Source of the DNA: Chloracidobacterium sp.
GTDB taxonomy: Bacteria; Acidobacteriota; Blastocatellia; Pyrinomonadales; Pyrinomonadaceae
Direction: 5' to 3'
NCBI GenBank assembly: GCA_016711345.1
Contig: JADJTD010000001.1
Coordinates: 248,001-312,000 of the forward strand
DNA length: 64,000 bases
The notes below the pieces were generated by a model. It ran no database searches. It had not been told where the DNA came from and saw only the letters and a program-made list of their open reading frames with translations. Of this stretch, positions 18,322 to 26,762 are shown in pieces. Position numbers and translations under genes: made by a program. The number at the start of each line of letters is the position of its first letter. Within the stretch, counting starts at the first letter, position 1.

Positions 18322-19830
18322 CTACGCAGCGGCAGCCATTTTCTTTGCCTTCTCTCTTGCCTGTTCGATCGTGCCGACCATGTAGAACGACTGTTCGGGC
18401 ATGTCGTCGCACTTGCCTTCGAGGATCTCTTTAAAGCCCTTGATCGTGTCTTCGGTCTTAACGTATTCGCCTTTTAGCCCCGTAAACTGCTCGCCTACAA
18501 AGAACGGCTGCGAGAAGAAACGCTGGATCTTACGGGCACGGGCGACGGTTAGTTTGTCGTCTTCTGAAAGTTCGTCGAGGCCAAGAATCGCAATAATGTC
18601 CTGCAAGTCTTTGTAACGCTGGAGGATCTTCTTAACCGACTGTGCTGTATTGTAATGATCTTCACCAACGATCATCGGGTCGAGAATTCGCGAGTTTGAC
18701 GCGAGCGGATCGACGGCGGGATAAATTCCAAGCTCCACGATCTGTCGTGACAAAGCCGTAACAGCATCGAGGTGAGCAAATGTCGTTGCCGGAGCCGGAT
18801 CGGTATAATCGTCGGCAGGCACATAAACTGCCTGAATAGAAGTAATAGCACCTGTCTTGGTCGAAGTAATACGCTCCTGCATCTCGCCCATTTCCGAAGC
18901 GAGCGTCGGCTGATAGCCCACCGCGGAAGGCATACGTCCAAGAAGTGCGGACACCTCGGAACCTGCCTGAGTAAATCTGAAAATGTTATCGACGAAGAAC
19001 AGCACGTCGTTCCCCTGATCGCGGAAATACTCAGCAACCGTCAAACCTGACAAAGCAACACGAAGACGTGCTCCTGGAGGTTCGGTCATCTGTCCGTAAA
19101 CAAGCGACACTTTTGAGCCCGGAATTTGGGCCTTATCAACCTTTGTTAGGTCAAATTCGCCTGTCTTTTCCATGTTTTCGTTAAAGGCATCGCCGTATTT
19201 GATAACTTTCGACTCGACCATTTCGCGGAGAAGGTCGTTGCCTTCACGGGTGCGTTCGCCGACGCCGGCAAACACCGAAAATCCGTCCGAACCGATCGCC
19301 ACGTTGTTGATCAACTCCATGATCAAAACTGTTTTGCCCACGCCGGCACCGCCGAAGAGGCCGATCTTTCCGCCGCGAAGGAACGGCTGCACAAGGTCGA
19401 TGACCTTAATGCCCGTCTCGAACATCTCGAGCTTCGTCGATTGCTGGTCGAACGACGGAGCGTGGCGATGGATCGAAGACGTGTTATCGGTATTGATCGG
19501 GCCGAGCTCGTCAACCGGATCGCCGATAACGTTCATCACGCGTCCCAAAGTCGCCGTGCCAACCGGCACCATGATGGGGCCGCCAAGGTCGATAACCTTC
19601 ATCCCGCGGACCATTCCGTCCGTCGGCAGCATCGAAACCGCACGAACGCGGCCTTCGCCTAAATGCTGCTGCACTTCGGCGACGACATCGATCTTTTCGC
19701 CGTCAAAACCTTCGCTCGTAACGCGAAGAGCCTGATAGATAGGCGGTAAATAATCCGAAAATTCTACGTCAATAACCGGCCCGATGATCTGCACAACCTT
19801 GCCGACCTGTCCGCTTCCTTCATTAGCCAT
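18322..19830 (-). CDS. atpD: ATP synthase beta subunit
   Basis: 502 aa. Walker A GGAGVGKT at 160-167, the catalytic GERTREGNDL segment at 191-200, and the ALLGRMPSAVGYQPTL stretch that follows the Walker B region are all present. It is the catalytic subunit of F1, making ATP from ADP and phosphate using the proton (or sodium) gradient. It is slightly longer than the usual 460-480 residues, mainly at the C-terminus (ending in EKAKKMAAAA). It is followed by atpC after a repeat-filled spacer. The start ATG 19830 is preceded by GAGGAG-like bases (19844-19850). Confidence 0.98.
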   Translation of the reverse strand: MANEGSGQVGKVVQIIGPVIDVEFSDYLPPIYQALRVTSEGFDGEKIDVVAEVQQHLGEGRVRAVSMLPTDGMVRGMKVIDLGGPIMVPVGTATLGRVMNVIGDPVDELGPINTDNTSSIHRHAPSFDQQSTKLEMFETGIKVIDLVQPFLRGGKIGLFGGAGVGKTVLIMELINNVAIGSDGFSVFAGVGERTREGNDLLREMVESKVIKYGDAFNENMEKTGEFDLTKVDKAQIPGSKVSLVYGQMTEPPGARLRVALSGLTVAEYFRDQGNDVLFFVDNIFRFTQAGSEVSALLGRMPSAVGYQPTLASEMGEMQERITSTKTGAITSIQAVYVPADDYTDPAPATTFAHLDAVTALSRQIVELGIYPAVDPLASNSRILDPMIVGEDHYNTAQSVKKILQRYKDLQDIIAILGLDELSEDDKLTVARARKIQRFFSQPFFVGEQFTGLKGEYVKTEDTIKGFKEILEGKCDDMPEQSFYMVGTIEQAREKAKKMAAAA

Positions 19831-19912
19831 TATTAATAAATTACTCCTCTAAATAGGTAAAGTATCTTGAGTTTAACAAAGAAGTGAGGATACCACAGCA
19901 AATTACATTCGT

Positions 19913-20007
19913 GCAAAAGCCCGCACGTAAGTAAGGGCGGAAACGCGAGTGTGAACGAGCGTGCACACGGCGCATCGGCACGCTCGTTTACACTCGCGTT
20001 TCCGCCC
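19913..20007. repeat. Dispersed palindrome, copy A, with a 30-bp stem
   Basis: It begins with the family core (GCCCGCACGTAAGTAAGGGC within 19919-19938). An inner stem pairs 19935-19964 with 19978-20007: 30 bp with a single G/T mismatch and a 13-nt loop. It starts 6 nt after the stop of the 232-aa gene and lies upstream of atpD, so it may end the upstream transcript. Confidence 0.9.
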
Positions 20008-20013
20008 GCAGTT

Positions 20014-20712
20014 TTACGGATTAACGGTAATGCGTTCTTCTGCCGAAGGGTGGCCGTAGTCGGCGTTGTTTTTTCGCAGTTGAACTTCGACGCGGATTTG
20101 GACGGGCTGTCCGGCCTCTGCGGGCGAGGGGTGATAGATAAAGTCGGCGGATTTTCCGGTGGCGGTGCCGACTGCGATTCTTGTGTTGGAACCGACGGGG
20201 ATGGCATCTACCCGCCACGAATCGGCCTGCTCACGGCCGTTGACGATAACAGCGAATCCGTAATCGGCTTTGGCGGCAGCGACGAGGATCGTCGGCGTAA
20301 CATCGCCCGGATCAGGCGGCGGTGTCGGGTCGGTTTCGATGCCGAGGAATTCGCCGATAGCGACCGTATAGCCGGGGCCGGCCTTGAAGCGGCGGTTGCG
20401 GTTGCGGGCCCGCGTCAGAGCGCCTGCCAGCGGCAGAGCCAGCGCGGGCGCGACGAGCGCCGGCGGAAAGGCCGGTATCGGCGTGCCGATGATGCCGTCG
20501 AAGACGATGTTCTTTATATCGACAAATCCCTTCTTATATCCGTCGGCCAATTCGATAAAACTCAAAAGGGCGTTGAGGTTGTTAAGGTCGTTCGTGACCT
20601 CGGTCACATCCGCCGCAGTTGCGTTGCACTGCACGAAATACGACGGCAGATTCGTCTTCTGCAGCGTAAGCATCGCTATGAGGTCGGCGACGGTCCTTAT
20701 CTGTGATGGCAT
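20014..20712 (-). CDS. Unknown protein, 232 aa
   Basis: I do not recognise a family. AGGAGG (20721-20726) stands 8 nt before the ATG, which strongly supports expression. Residues 1-60 are helical; 75-105 are Ala/Pro/Leu-rich and followed by a basic run (RARNRNRRFK at about 99-108). A Pro-rich hinge (TDPTPPPDPGD at about 126-136) leads to a C-terminal beta-rich segment of about 90 residues with a fibronectin-like pattern (QPVQIRVEVQLRKNN). There is no signal peptide. It is a lone gene; the palindrome at 19913-20007 follows it immediately and a 21-bp minisatellite lies upstream. Confidence 0.75.
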   Translation of the reverse strand: MPSQIRTVADLIAMLTLQKTNLPSYFVQCNATAADVTEVTNDLNNLNALLSFIELADGYKKGFVDIKNIVFDGIIGTPIPAFPPALVAPALALPLAGALTRARNRNRRFKAGPGYTVAIGEFLGIETDPTPPPDPGDVTPTILVAAAKADYGFAVIVNGREQADSWRVDAIPVGSNTRIAVGTATGKSADFIYHPSPAEAGQPVQIRVEVQLRKNNADYGHPSAEERITVNP

Positions 20713-20781
20713 GATGGTTTCCTCCTAAATTTTCGCAATTGTAGCACGGAATTGTGCGATTTTCGCAAGTACAAAGGTTCA

Positions 20782-20970
20782 ATGCCCTCGGAACCAACGC
20801 CGATGCCCCGGGGACAAACGCCCAAAACCCTCGGAACATGTGCCAATGTCCCGCGTACAACTCTTCATGTCCCTCGGAACATGCGACCATGTCCCGCGTA
20901 CACACAGCCATGTCCCTCGGAACACACGCCTATGTCCCACGGACAAATACCCAATGCCCCCGGAACATAT
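20782..20970. repeat. 21-bp minisatellite, about nine units
   Basis: Nine degenerate 21-bp units alternate between ATGCCC-CGGAAC and ATGTCCC-CG(T/G)ACA types and fill the gap upstream of the 232-aa gene. As 21 is a multiple of 3 and stops are absent, several reading frames are open on both strands; none has a convincing start signal, so I do not call a gene. Confidence 0.85.
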
Positions 20971-21100
20971 CACATGGTTCGGCGGCTTTGCCGCGATACG
21001 CTATTTAAAAAGGAAGCGGGGACGACGCTTTCCCAAACAGTCGTCCCCTGTTCAGGGCGAAAGCAAAGTGGCACAGCCAACGTCCTGAATTCAGTGAATG

Positions 21101-21406
21101 CTAAAAGCCGATCAGTTCGCGTTCGGCGTTCAAAACTTTCAATTCCTCAAGGCGGCTTTTGCGCCTTTCGCCTGTCATGCGGTCTCGCTCTTGATTAACA
21201 AGCTGCAAATGCTCCATCTCGCGGTGAAGGCAGAGGCTGTATTCGCGGCCATACGTAATGGCAACATTTTTGAACGCCGCGCTGTCAGGCTTTGCCCTGT
21301 GCTCCGCGACCGCGATGTAAAACGCTTCACCTACAGCGTTAGTTTTTTCTTTTAAGTCATTACCAATCAAATCTTGAACTGGTCTGTCTTCCATAGGCCA
21401 AACCAT
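21101..21406 (-). CDS. Small unknown protein, 101 aa
   Basis: No family recognised. The protein is predicted to be almost entirely helical and charged, with a coiled-coil-like C-terminal half (REMEHLQLVNQERDRM, then RKSRLEELKVLNAEREL). AAGGAT stands 4-6 nt before the ATG. An extended -10 box (TGATATAAT on the minus strand) lies at 21511-21519. It is a lone gene between two repeat-rich gaps. It could be a small regulator or a scaffold; nothing in the sequence decides this. Confidence 0.55.
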   Translation of the reverse strand: MVWPMEDRPVQDLIGNDLKEKTNAVGEAFYIAVAEHRAKPDSAAFKNVAITYGREYSLCLHREMEHLQLVNQERDRMTGERRKSRLEELKVLNAERELIGF

Positions 21407-21510
21407 AATAATCCTTATTATTTATTAACATCCGCGCAAACTGCGCCCTGTGACCAATCTCTTTGTTGTGTGTCGGAGTGAAAGAACATAATCAATACAG
21501 GATTTAAATG

Positions 21511-21519
21511 ATTATATCA
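21511..21519 (-). promoter_or_regulatory. Possible extended -10 promoter for the 101-aa gene
   Basis: TGATATAAT on the minus strand, about 105 nt upstream of the ATG at 21406. No good -35 is seen, as is allowed for extended -10 promoters. Confidence 0.4.
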
Positions 21520-21554
21520 AAAAGGCAAACGATATAATCCAATCGACTCCAGTA

Positions 21555-21647
21555 TCACACCAAAGCCTCCAGATTATTATTCAGCGTCTCGATCTGTTTT
21601 TCCAGCTCGGCAAAGCGGTCGCATTCCTTATCGAGGGCAACAATCAT
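21555..21647 (-). pseudogene. 30-residue coiled-coil ORF, possible gene remnant
   Basis: ATG 21645-21647 opens a frame of 30 codons (MIVALDKECDRFAELEKQIE, then TLNNNLEALV). It resembles the coiled-coil tail of a larger protein. Upstream in frame a further ten codons are open before a TAG, without another start. No Shine-Dalgarno is evident. It may be a truncated gene end or a real small protein. Confidence 0.3.
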
Positions 21648-21803
21648 TGTAGAAAAAATATTTGAAAAAATCTCGTTCTAAGGGTTTTCCCCTATATACA
21701 GTCACTTTTTGCGTTGTTATTTTGATAATTGTCATACTGCTTAACATGATTTGGCGTGGAGCTAGGACATTTACGATTGTCTTTCATCCGACCTCAACGC
21801 CAA

Positions 21804-21833
21804 AAAGGCCGAAGCTTCCACGCCTCGGCCTTT
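21804..21833. terminator. Bidirectional intrinsic terminator
   Basis: Stem AAAGGCCGA / TCGGCCTTT (21804-21812 with 21825-21833), with a run of eight T on the plus side and five T on the minus side. On the minus strand it lies 43 nt past the stop of the 73-aa gene and supports that gene being real. Confidence 0.8.
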
Positions 21834-21876
21834 ATTTTTTTTACCGGAGACATCTTTCGTCCGGGGCATCTTCAAT

Positions 21877-22098
21877 TCAAAAAATGCTCGTCGACCGCCG
21901 CATCGGCCGGTGATAGTCACCTCGCTCCGCAATGGCTGGCGCCATAGGGTAAACGCCATCTTGAGGTTGTTTAAATTCACCGGCTTTCGCTGTGTCGTTT
22001 GAAGCCGGAACATTTGCATCCGTTCCAAAATCTTGGATCGGAGCGTCTAAAACCCTGTCGTAACTTCCATCGTTAATATTAAGCTCGATCATTAGCAT
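21877..22098 (-). CDS. Small unknown protein, 71-73 aa
   Basis: No family recognised. GGGAGG (22103-22108) lies 4 nt before ATG 22098 and 10 nt before a second ATG at 22092 (MIELNINDGSYDRVLDAPIQ); the second start has the better spacing. The N-terminal third is beta-like and acidic, the rest low-complexity with Pro, Asp and Asn. There is no signal peptide or membrane segment. A terminator follows. A short peptide of this kind with a strong ribosome site could be a precursor or regulator, but there is no maturation gene next to it. Confidence 0.6.
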   Translation of the reverse strand: MLMIELNINDGSYDRVLDAPIQDFGTDANVPASNDTAKAGEFKQPQDGVYPMAPAIAERGDYHRPMRRSTSIF

Positions 22099-22172
22099 AT
22101 TTCCTCCCGTATTTCTTATATCTATAATCTACGCCGGCGCCGGGAAGATTTATGTACGCAAACGTACACTCA

Positions 22173-22251
22173 TTGCACAAGCCTGCGCGTTAGTATGGGC
22201 ATAACATCAAACTTGCGTGTTACGCCCTCGCTAACGCGCGGGTTTGTGCAA
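22173..22251. repeat. Dispersed palindrome, copy B
   Basis: Arms 22173-22200 and 22224-22251 (28 nt each) pair with five mismatches; the ends are TTGCACAAGCC and GGGTTTGTGCAA. It is a diverged member of the GCCCGCACGTAAGTAAGGGC family, 60 nt upstream of the phoH start. Confidence 0.85.
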
Positions 22252-22310
22252 ATTGACACGCAAATTCCCTTTTAGTAGCCTTTTCATATCGGCACAAGCC
22301 AACTTTTAAT

Positions 22311-23282
22311 TTGAGCAATCTTCGAAAACTAGAACTTCCGCCTCAGGGCCTCAACACGCTTTTCGGCGTTCAGGACCAGAACATTAAATATCTCGAATCG
22401 CTGCTCGATGTAAGCATCGGCGCACGCGGCAATGAGCTGCTCATCGACGGCGACGAACGCGATATAAAGACCGTCGAGCAGATACTCCGCGATTTTGGCG
22501 AGCTGTTTGCCGAGGGCAATACGTTTACCGACAAAGAACTCCGCGACGCCTTCAAACAGATCGCCGAGGACCGCGCTTACAGCCTGAAAGATCATTTTTT
22601 AAAGGCAAGATTTAATCCGTCAGGCAAAAAGCAGGTCGCTCCAAAGACCGCGAATCAACGCAAATACCTCGACGCGATCGCCGCGAATGATCTTGTATTT
22701 GGTATTGGCGTCGCGGGAACCGGAAAGAGTTTTCTCGCCGTCGCGATGGCGGTCGATGCGTTGTTCAAGAAACAAGTCAGCCGCATCATCTTGACGCGTC
22801 CGGCGGTCGAGGCTGGTGAGAGGCTTGGGTTTCTTCCGGGCGATCTGCAGGATAAAGTTGATCCTTATCTGAGGCCGCTATACGATGCTCTGTTCGATCT
22901 CGTCGATGCGGAAAAGATCACAAAGATGCTCGAAAAACGCATCATCGAGATCGCCCCGCTCGCGTTCATGCGCGGCCGAACCTTGTCAGACGCATTCATC
23001 ATCCTCGACGAAGCCCAAAACACCACCGCCGAGCAGATGAAGATGTTCCTAACGCGAATAGGCTTTGGCTCAAAAGCTGTCGTCACCGGCGACAGAACCC
23101 AGATCGACCTCCCGCGAGGCCAAAAAAGCGGCATCAAAGAAGCCGAACACATCCTCGCCAATCTGGAAGGCATTGATTTTGTCTATTTCACCGAAAAAGA
23201 CGTTGTGAGACACAAACTCGTTCAAATGATCGTCAAGGCTTACGAACAACACTCGGAAAATAACGAACCCGGCGACCACTAA
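22311..23282 (+). CDS. PhoH-like ATPase
   Basis: 323 aa. An N-terminal KH-like region (about 1-95) precedes the P-loop domain: Walker A GVAGTGKS at 133-140 and Walker B FIILDEAQN at 229-237, with the GDLQDKVDPYLRPLYDAL segment typical of PhoH/YbeZ. It is a cytoplasmic ATPase linked in other bacteria to RNA metabolism and 16S rRNA maturation together with YbeY. Only 3 nt separate its stop from ybeY, matching the conserved pair. The start is TTG at 22311; no Shine-Dalgarno is visible and no nearby ATG fits, and the family's N-terminal pattern begins just after this codon. Confidence 0.93.
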   Translation: MSNLRKLELPPQGLNTLFGVQDQNIKYLESLLDVSIGARGNELLIDGDERDIKTVEQILRDFGELFAEGNTFTDKELRDAFKQIAEDRAYSLKDHFLKARFNPSGKKQVAPKTANQRKYLDAIAANDLVFGIGVAGTGKSFLAVAMAVDALFKKQVSRIILTRPAVEAGERLGFLPGDLQDKVDPYLRPLYDALFDLVDAEKITKMLEKRIIEIAPLAFMRGRTLSDAFIILDEAQNTTAEQMKMFLTRIGFGSKAVVTGDRTQIDLPRGQKSGIKEAEHILANLEGIDFVYFTEKDVVRHKLVQMIVKAYEQHSENNEPGDH

Positions 23283-23285
23283 CCG

Positions 23286-23711
23286 ATGATCGATATCATC
23301 AATCTACAACGAAAGGTTAGATTCGAGACGGGTGTATTTCGCAAGTTCTCTCAATTGATTGCCGCAAATGTCCCAGAAGCGGCTGACCGGCGATTCTCGA
23401 TCGCTTTTGTTTCCGACAATAGAATGAAACAGCTCAACCATCTGTTTCGAGGCAAAAATTTAACAACCGATGTTCTTTCGTTCCCCCACGAACCGGACGA
23501 ATTTGATCCTGACAAAACTAATTTGGGCAATATTGTTATCTCAGCCGAACAAGCACAAAAACAAGCCGCCGAAAATGGACTGACTCTGGAAGGCGAAATC
23601 AAGCAGCTTATGCTCCACGGCCTGCTGCATCTTTGCGGCTACGATCATGAGACTGACAAGGGCGAAATGAATGCCCGTGAACTCGAACTGCGGGAAACTC
23701 TCGGAATCTGA
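23286..23711 (+). CDS. ybeY: Endoribonuclease YbeY
   Basis: 141 aa. The zinc-binding motif HGLLHLCGYDHETD, containing the three metal His of HxxxHxxGYDH, lies at about 111-124, and the central DVLSFP motif around 65-70. YbeY is a single-strand endoribonuclease needed for 16S rRNA 3' end maturation and ribosome quality control. It directly follows phoH. In many genomes a CorC/YbeX gene follows; here such a gene appears at 25391 but zwf and a repeat palindrome lie between. Confidence 0.95.
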   Translation: MIDIINLQRKVRFETGVFRKFSQLIAANVPEAADRRFSIAFVSDNRMKQLNHLFRGKNLTTDVLSFPHEPDEFDPDKTNLGNIVISAEQAQKQAAENGLTLEGEIKQLMLHGLLHLCGYDHETDKGEMNARELELRETLGI

Positions 23712-23712
23712 G

Positions 23713-23793
23713 TTTCACCACAAAGACACGAAGGACACAACGATCTCTAAAACTTTCTCTATCCTTTGTGACCTTGGTGCCTTTGTGGTGAAA
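23713..23793. repeat. Inverted repeat of the CACCACAAAG / CTTTGTGGTG class
   Basis: Left arm TTTCACCACAAAGACACGAA begins at 23713; the right arm GGTGCCTTTGTGGTGAAA ends at 23793. The arms contain repeated ACAAAG/CACGAAGG words. The element begins right after the ybeY stop and ends 10 nt before the zwf start. Repeats with this look are known to be scattered in several environmental bacterial genomes. Confidence 0.85.
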
Positions 23794-23803
23794 TCTTAAC
23801 GAT

Positions 23804-25315
23804 ATGACGGAACACAAAAAAGTTGCCGACCCTTGTGTGATGGTTATTTTCGGTGCGACCGGCGATTTGACCAAACGCAAGCTCTTTCCGGCGCTTTATA
23901 ATCTTGCTAAGGACGATTTCCTGCCGCATTCGTTCGCGATCATAGGCGTCGGGCGTCAGGAAATGACTTCGGAGGCCTATCGCAAACAGATGATCGAACA
24001 TCTGCGCGAATTTATTCCAAACGGCCCTGATGCAAAGGTGTTGAAGTGGTTCGAGGATCGCACATATTACACCGGCGGCGATTTTGATGATGACAAGAAA
24101 CTCTTTGGCGACCTAAAAGAACTGACCGGCGAAGTTACGGCAAAACATCAGATACCTGACAACTTTTTTTATTACCTCGCCACGCCTCCAAATCTTTTCG
24201 CCAACGTAACACAAAAGATCGCGAAGAATGGTCTCGGCAAAGAAGAGAACGGCAATTGGCGAAGATTTATCTACGAAAAGCCGTTCGGCCGCGACCTTGA
24301 ATCAGCAAAAAAACTTAACGCCGACCTTCTCAAAACTATTAAAGAGCGGCAGATATATCGCATCGATCATTATCTCGGCAAAGAGACGGTGCAGAATATT
24401 TTGGTTTTTCGCTTTGGCAACAGCATTTTCGAGCCGATCTGGAATCGAAACTTTATCGATCACGTTCAGATAACCGTTGCGGAAAAACTTGGCGTTGAGC
24501 TGCGTGGCGGATATTACGATTCGGCCGGCGCTTTGCGTGATATGATCCCAAATCATATTTTGCAGCTCGTCACGTTGACCGCGATGGAACCGCCGGTTTC
24601 GTTCGAAGCCGATTCGGTTCGTGATGAGCAGGCGAAGATATTACAGGCGATCCAACCTTTCTCGCCGGAGGACGTTTTGCATTGTGCGATTCGCGGACAA
24701 TATGGCGAGGGCAAGATCGACAACAAAAAGGTTCCCGCCTATCGCAGCGAACAAAATGTCGCGCCGGCTTCAAAGACCGAAACTTTTGCCGCTCTAAAAC
24801 TGAAGATCGACAACTGGCGCTGGGCAGATGTTCCTTTTTACATACGCACAGGAAAGCGAATGGCGACGCGGCATTCGAGCATCGTCATCCAATTTAAAAA
24901 AGCGCCGTTCATGTTGTTTCGCGAGACCGACGTCGAACGTCTTCGCACAAACCGCATCGTCATCCACATCCAGCCCGACGAAGGCATCACGCTGCATTTC
25001 GGGGCTAAAATTCCCGGCCCGATCGTAAACGTTGGCCCTGTGGATATGGACTTTAATTACAGCGAGCATTTTAAGGAAAGTGTCAGCACGGGCTACGAAC
25101 GCCTGCTCTATGATTGCATGATCGGGGACGCGACGCTGTTCCAACGTGCTGACATGGTCGAGGCTAGTTGGAAGATCGTCGCTCCGGTTCAGGATGTTTG
25201 GGCGGCTTTGCCCGCACGCGATTTTCCAAATTACGACGCTGGAACTTGGGGTCCGCGAGAGTCGGACGAACTTCTGGAAAAGGACGGCCGCTCTTGGAAG
25301 AATTTAGCCGATTAG
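23804..25315 (+). CDS. zwf: Glucose-6-phosphate 1-dehydrogenase
   Basis: 503 aa, full length for the family. The NADP-binding loop GATGDLTKRK is at 17-26, EKPFG at 158-162 and the substrate-binding/catalytic signature RIDHYLGKE at 186-194. It oxidises glucose-6-phosphate to 6-phosphogluconolactone, the first step of the oxidative pentose phosphate pathway, supplying NADPH. No pgl or gnd gene is beside it. It lies between ybeY and a CorC-like gene that are neighbours in many other genomes. No Shine-Dalgarno is seen; the upstream 80 nt is repeat DNA. Confidence 0.97.
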   Translation: MTEHKKVADPCVMVIFGATGDLTKRKLFPALYNLAKDDFLPHSFAIIGVGRQEMTSEAYRKQMIEHLREFIPNGPDAKVLKWFEDRTYYTGGDFDDDKKLFGDLKELTGEVTAKHQIPDNFFYYLATPPNLFANVTQKIAKNGLGKEENGNWRRFIYEKPFGRDLESAKKLNADLLKTIKERQIYRIDHYLGKETVQNILVFRFGNSIFEPIWNRNFIDHVQITVAEKLGVELRGGYYDSAGALRDMIPNHILQLVTLTAMEPPVSFEADSVRDEQAKILQAIQPFSPEDVLHCAIRGQYGEGKIDNKKVPAYRSEQNVAPASKTETFAALKLKIDNWRWADVPFYIRTGKRMATRHSSIVIQFKKAPFMLFRETDVERLRTNRIVIHIQPDEGITLHFGAKIPGPIVNVGPVDMDFNYSEHFKESVSTGYERLLYDCMIGDATLFQRADMVEASWKIVAPVQDVWAALPARDFPNYDAGTWGPRESDELLEKDGRSWKNLAD

Positions 25316-25390
25316 AAAAAACTGAGCTCTCTCTGATGCGTTCATCTTAAGTTTGTGCATTCTGATTGAGCATTCTAAAATTAACTACAT

Positions 25391-26701
25391 ATGGAAATTG
25401 AAATAATCATTGCGGTTATTATCTTAATTGCATTGGTTTTTCTTGCGACGGTCGATATGGCGTTCTCGCAGCTTTCGGACGTCGCGCTACGCCGCATTTC
25501 CAGTGATGAAGAGATCGCGGAAAAAATGAACTCTGCACAGTTTTTGCGCGAGATCGTCGAAAATCGTCTGCGGTTTCGTTTTGCTATCTCGTCAACGATC
25601 CAGGTATTGCTGATCTGTTTCACGGTTCTCCTGACGGTTATCGTTGGCGGATATACCCAGGAAAAATTTCGATTACTGTTCTTTGCTCTGCTTATCGGGC
25701 TTGGGGCGACGGTTATTCTTCGTCAGATCGTACCGCGACTTATTGTCAAAGAAAACACCGAACAAAAACTCTTGTTTCTGCTGCCCGCGATCCGTCCGAT
25801 CTACGCGATAACTTCTTTTTTCGCCGAACCTCTCGCCGAACGCCGCCGCGAACGCCTGCAGAAATTCGATTCGACAATTACTCCTGATGTTTCGGACGAA
25901 GACGATGATAATTCCGACGATTTCCAGGCGTTGATGGAGGTCGGTGAGGCGGAAGGCATTATCGAGGAAAAGGAACGCGAGCTGATCGAAACGATGGTCG
26001 AATTCAGCGACACGCGCGCGGCTGAGATCATGACTCCGCGGACCGAGATCTGCGCGATCGATATCAATTCGACGGTAAAGGATGCACGCGCTCTGATAAT
26101 CGAGGAAAAGTATTCGCGGCTTCCGGTTTACCGCGACAGTATCGATCAGATCGAAGGCATTATTTACGTTCGCGATCTTCTTCAGTCTTGGGCAGATGGA
26201 AAAGAAGATCAGCCGCTCAGCGAAATGCTGCGGGACGCATTTTTTGTTCCCGAAACAATAACTGCGTCAGAACTGCTCAAACGTTTCCAGCAAAATCATA
26301 TTCAGATCGCGATCGTGATCGACGAATACGGCGGCGTCGCCGGGCTTGTCACAGTCGAGGATATTATCGAAGAGATCGTCGGCGAGATCGAGGACGAAGA
26401 CACAGGCCCGGAAGAGATCATCGAGATCATCGAAGGCGAAGACGGATATTTCGACGTGCTTGGCTCAACTGAGATCGACAATATCGAACGTCTTTTTGAC
26501 ATCGATCTCGAAGACGAAGATTACACAACCATCGCAGGCATGGTGGTAACCGACGCAGGTTATGTACCGAAACCTGGCGAAAAACTATTCTTGCGCGGAC
26601 TCGACATCGAAATACTAAATGCCGACGAGAAAAAAATCCATCAGCTCAGGCTGCGGAAAATGCTGGAAGAAAACACAACGGAAAGGGCTGAGGACGAGTA
26701 A
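25391..26701 (+). CDS. CNNM/CorC-family membrane protein with paired CBS domains
   Basis: 436 aa. Membrane helices at about 3-24, 60-82 and 90-112 form the DUF21 domain; a charged segment (VSDEDDDNSDD) leads to an acidic helix and then a CBS pair at about 205-335 (ending in IDEYGGVAGLVTVEDIIEEI) and a C-terminal CorC/HlyC domain to about 425. Family members are magnesium or cobalt efflux-related proteins; the hemolysin name is historical. It follows phoH-ybeY-zwf and may represent the YbeX position of the conserved ybeZYX order. The start ATG 25391 lacks a clear Shine-Dalgarno. Confidence 0.9.
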   Translation: MEIEIIIAVIILIALVFLATVDMAFSQLSDVALRRISSDEEIAEKMNSAQFLREIVENRLRFRFAISSTIQVLLICFTVLLTVIVGGYTQEKFRLLFFALLIGLGATVILRQIVPRLIVKENTEQKLLFLLPAIRPIYAITSFFAEPLAERRRERLQKFDSTITPDVSDEDDDNSDDFQALMEVGEAEGIIEEKERELIETMVEFSDTRAAEIMTPRTEICAIDINSTVKDARALIIEEKYSRLPVYRDSIDQIEGIIYVRDLLQSWADGKEDQPLSEMLRDAFFVPETITASELLKRFQQNHIQIAIVIDEYGGVAGLVTVEDIIEEIVGEIEDEDTGPEEIIEIIEGEDGYFDVLGSTEIDNIERLFDIDLEDEDYTTIAGMVVTDAGYVPKPGEKLFLRGLDIEILNADEKKIHQLRLRKMLEENTTERAEDE

Positions 26702-26724
26702 TGTTTATTTCAAATTACTTTGTT

Positions 26725-26733
26725 TGATATAAT
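26725..26733 (+). promoter_or_regulatory. Extended -10 promoter of the peroxiredoxin gene
   Basis: TGATATAAT, an extended -10, lies 30 nt upstream of the ATG at 26763. No consensus -35. It separates the peroxiredoxin from the CBS gene transcript. Confidence 0.6.
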
Positions 26734-26762
26734 CTTTGAAATAGCTTTTTGGAGGTAAGTAT

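Noticed and set aside
20782..20970. CRISPR array
   Set aside because: Contiguous 21-bp units without spacers.
21662..21913. 83-aa plus-strand ORF with a hydrophobic helix
   Set aside because: Runs through the terminator hairpin at 21804-21833 and its T-run; no Shine-Dalgarno. A shorter membrane peptide ending before the hairpin cannot be excluded, but there is no stop.
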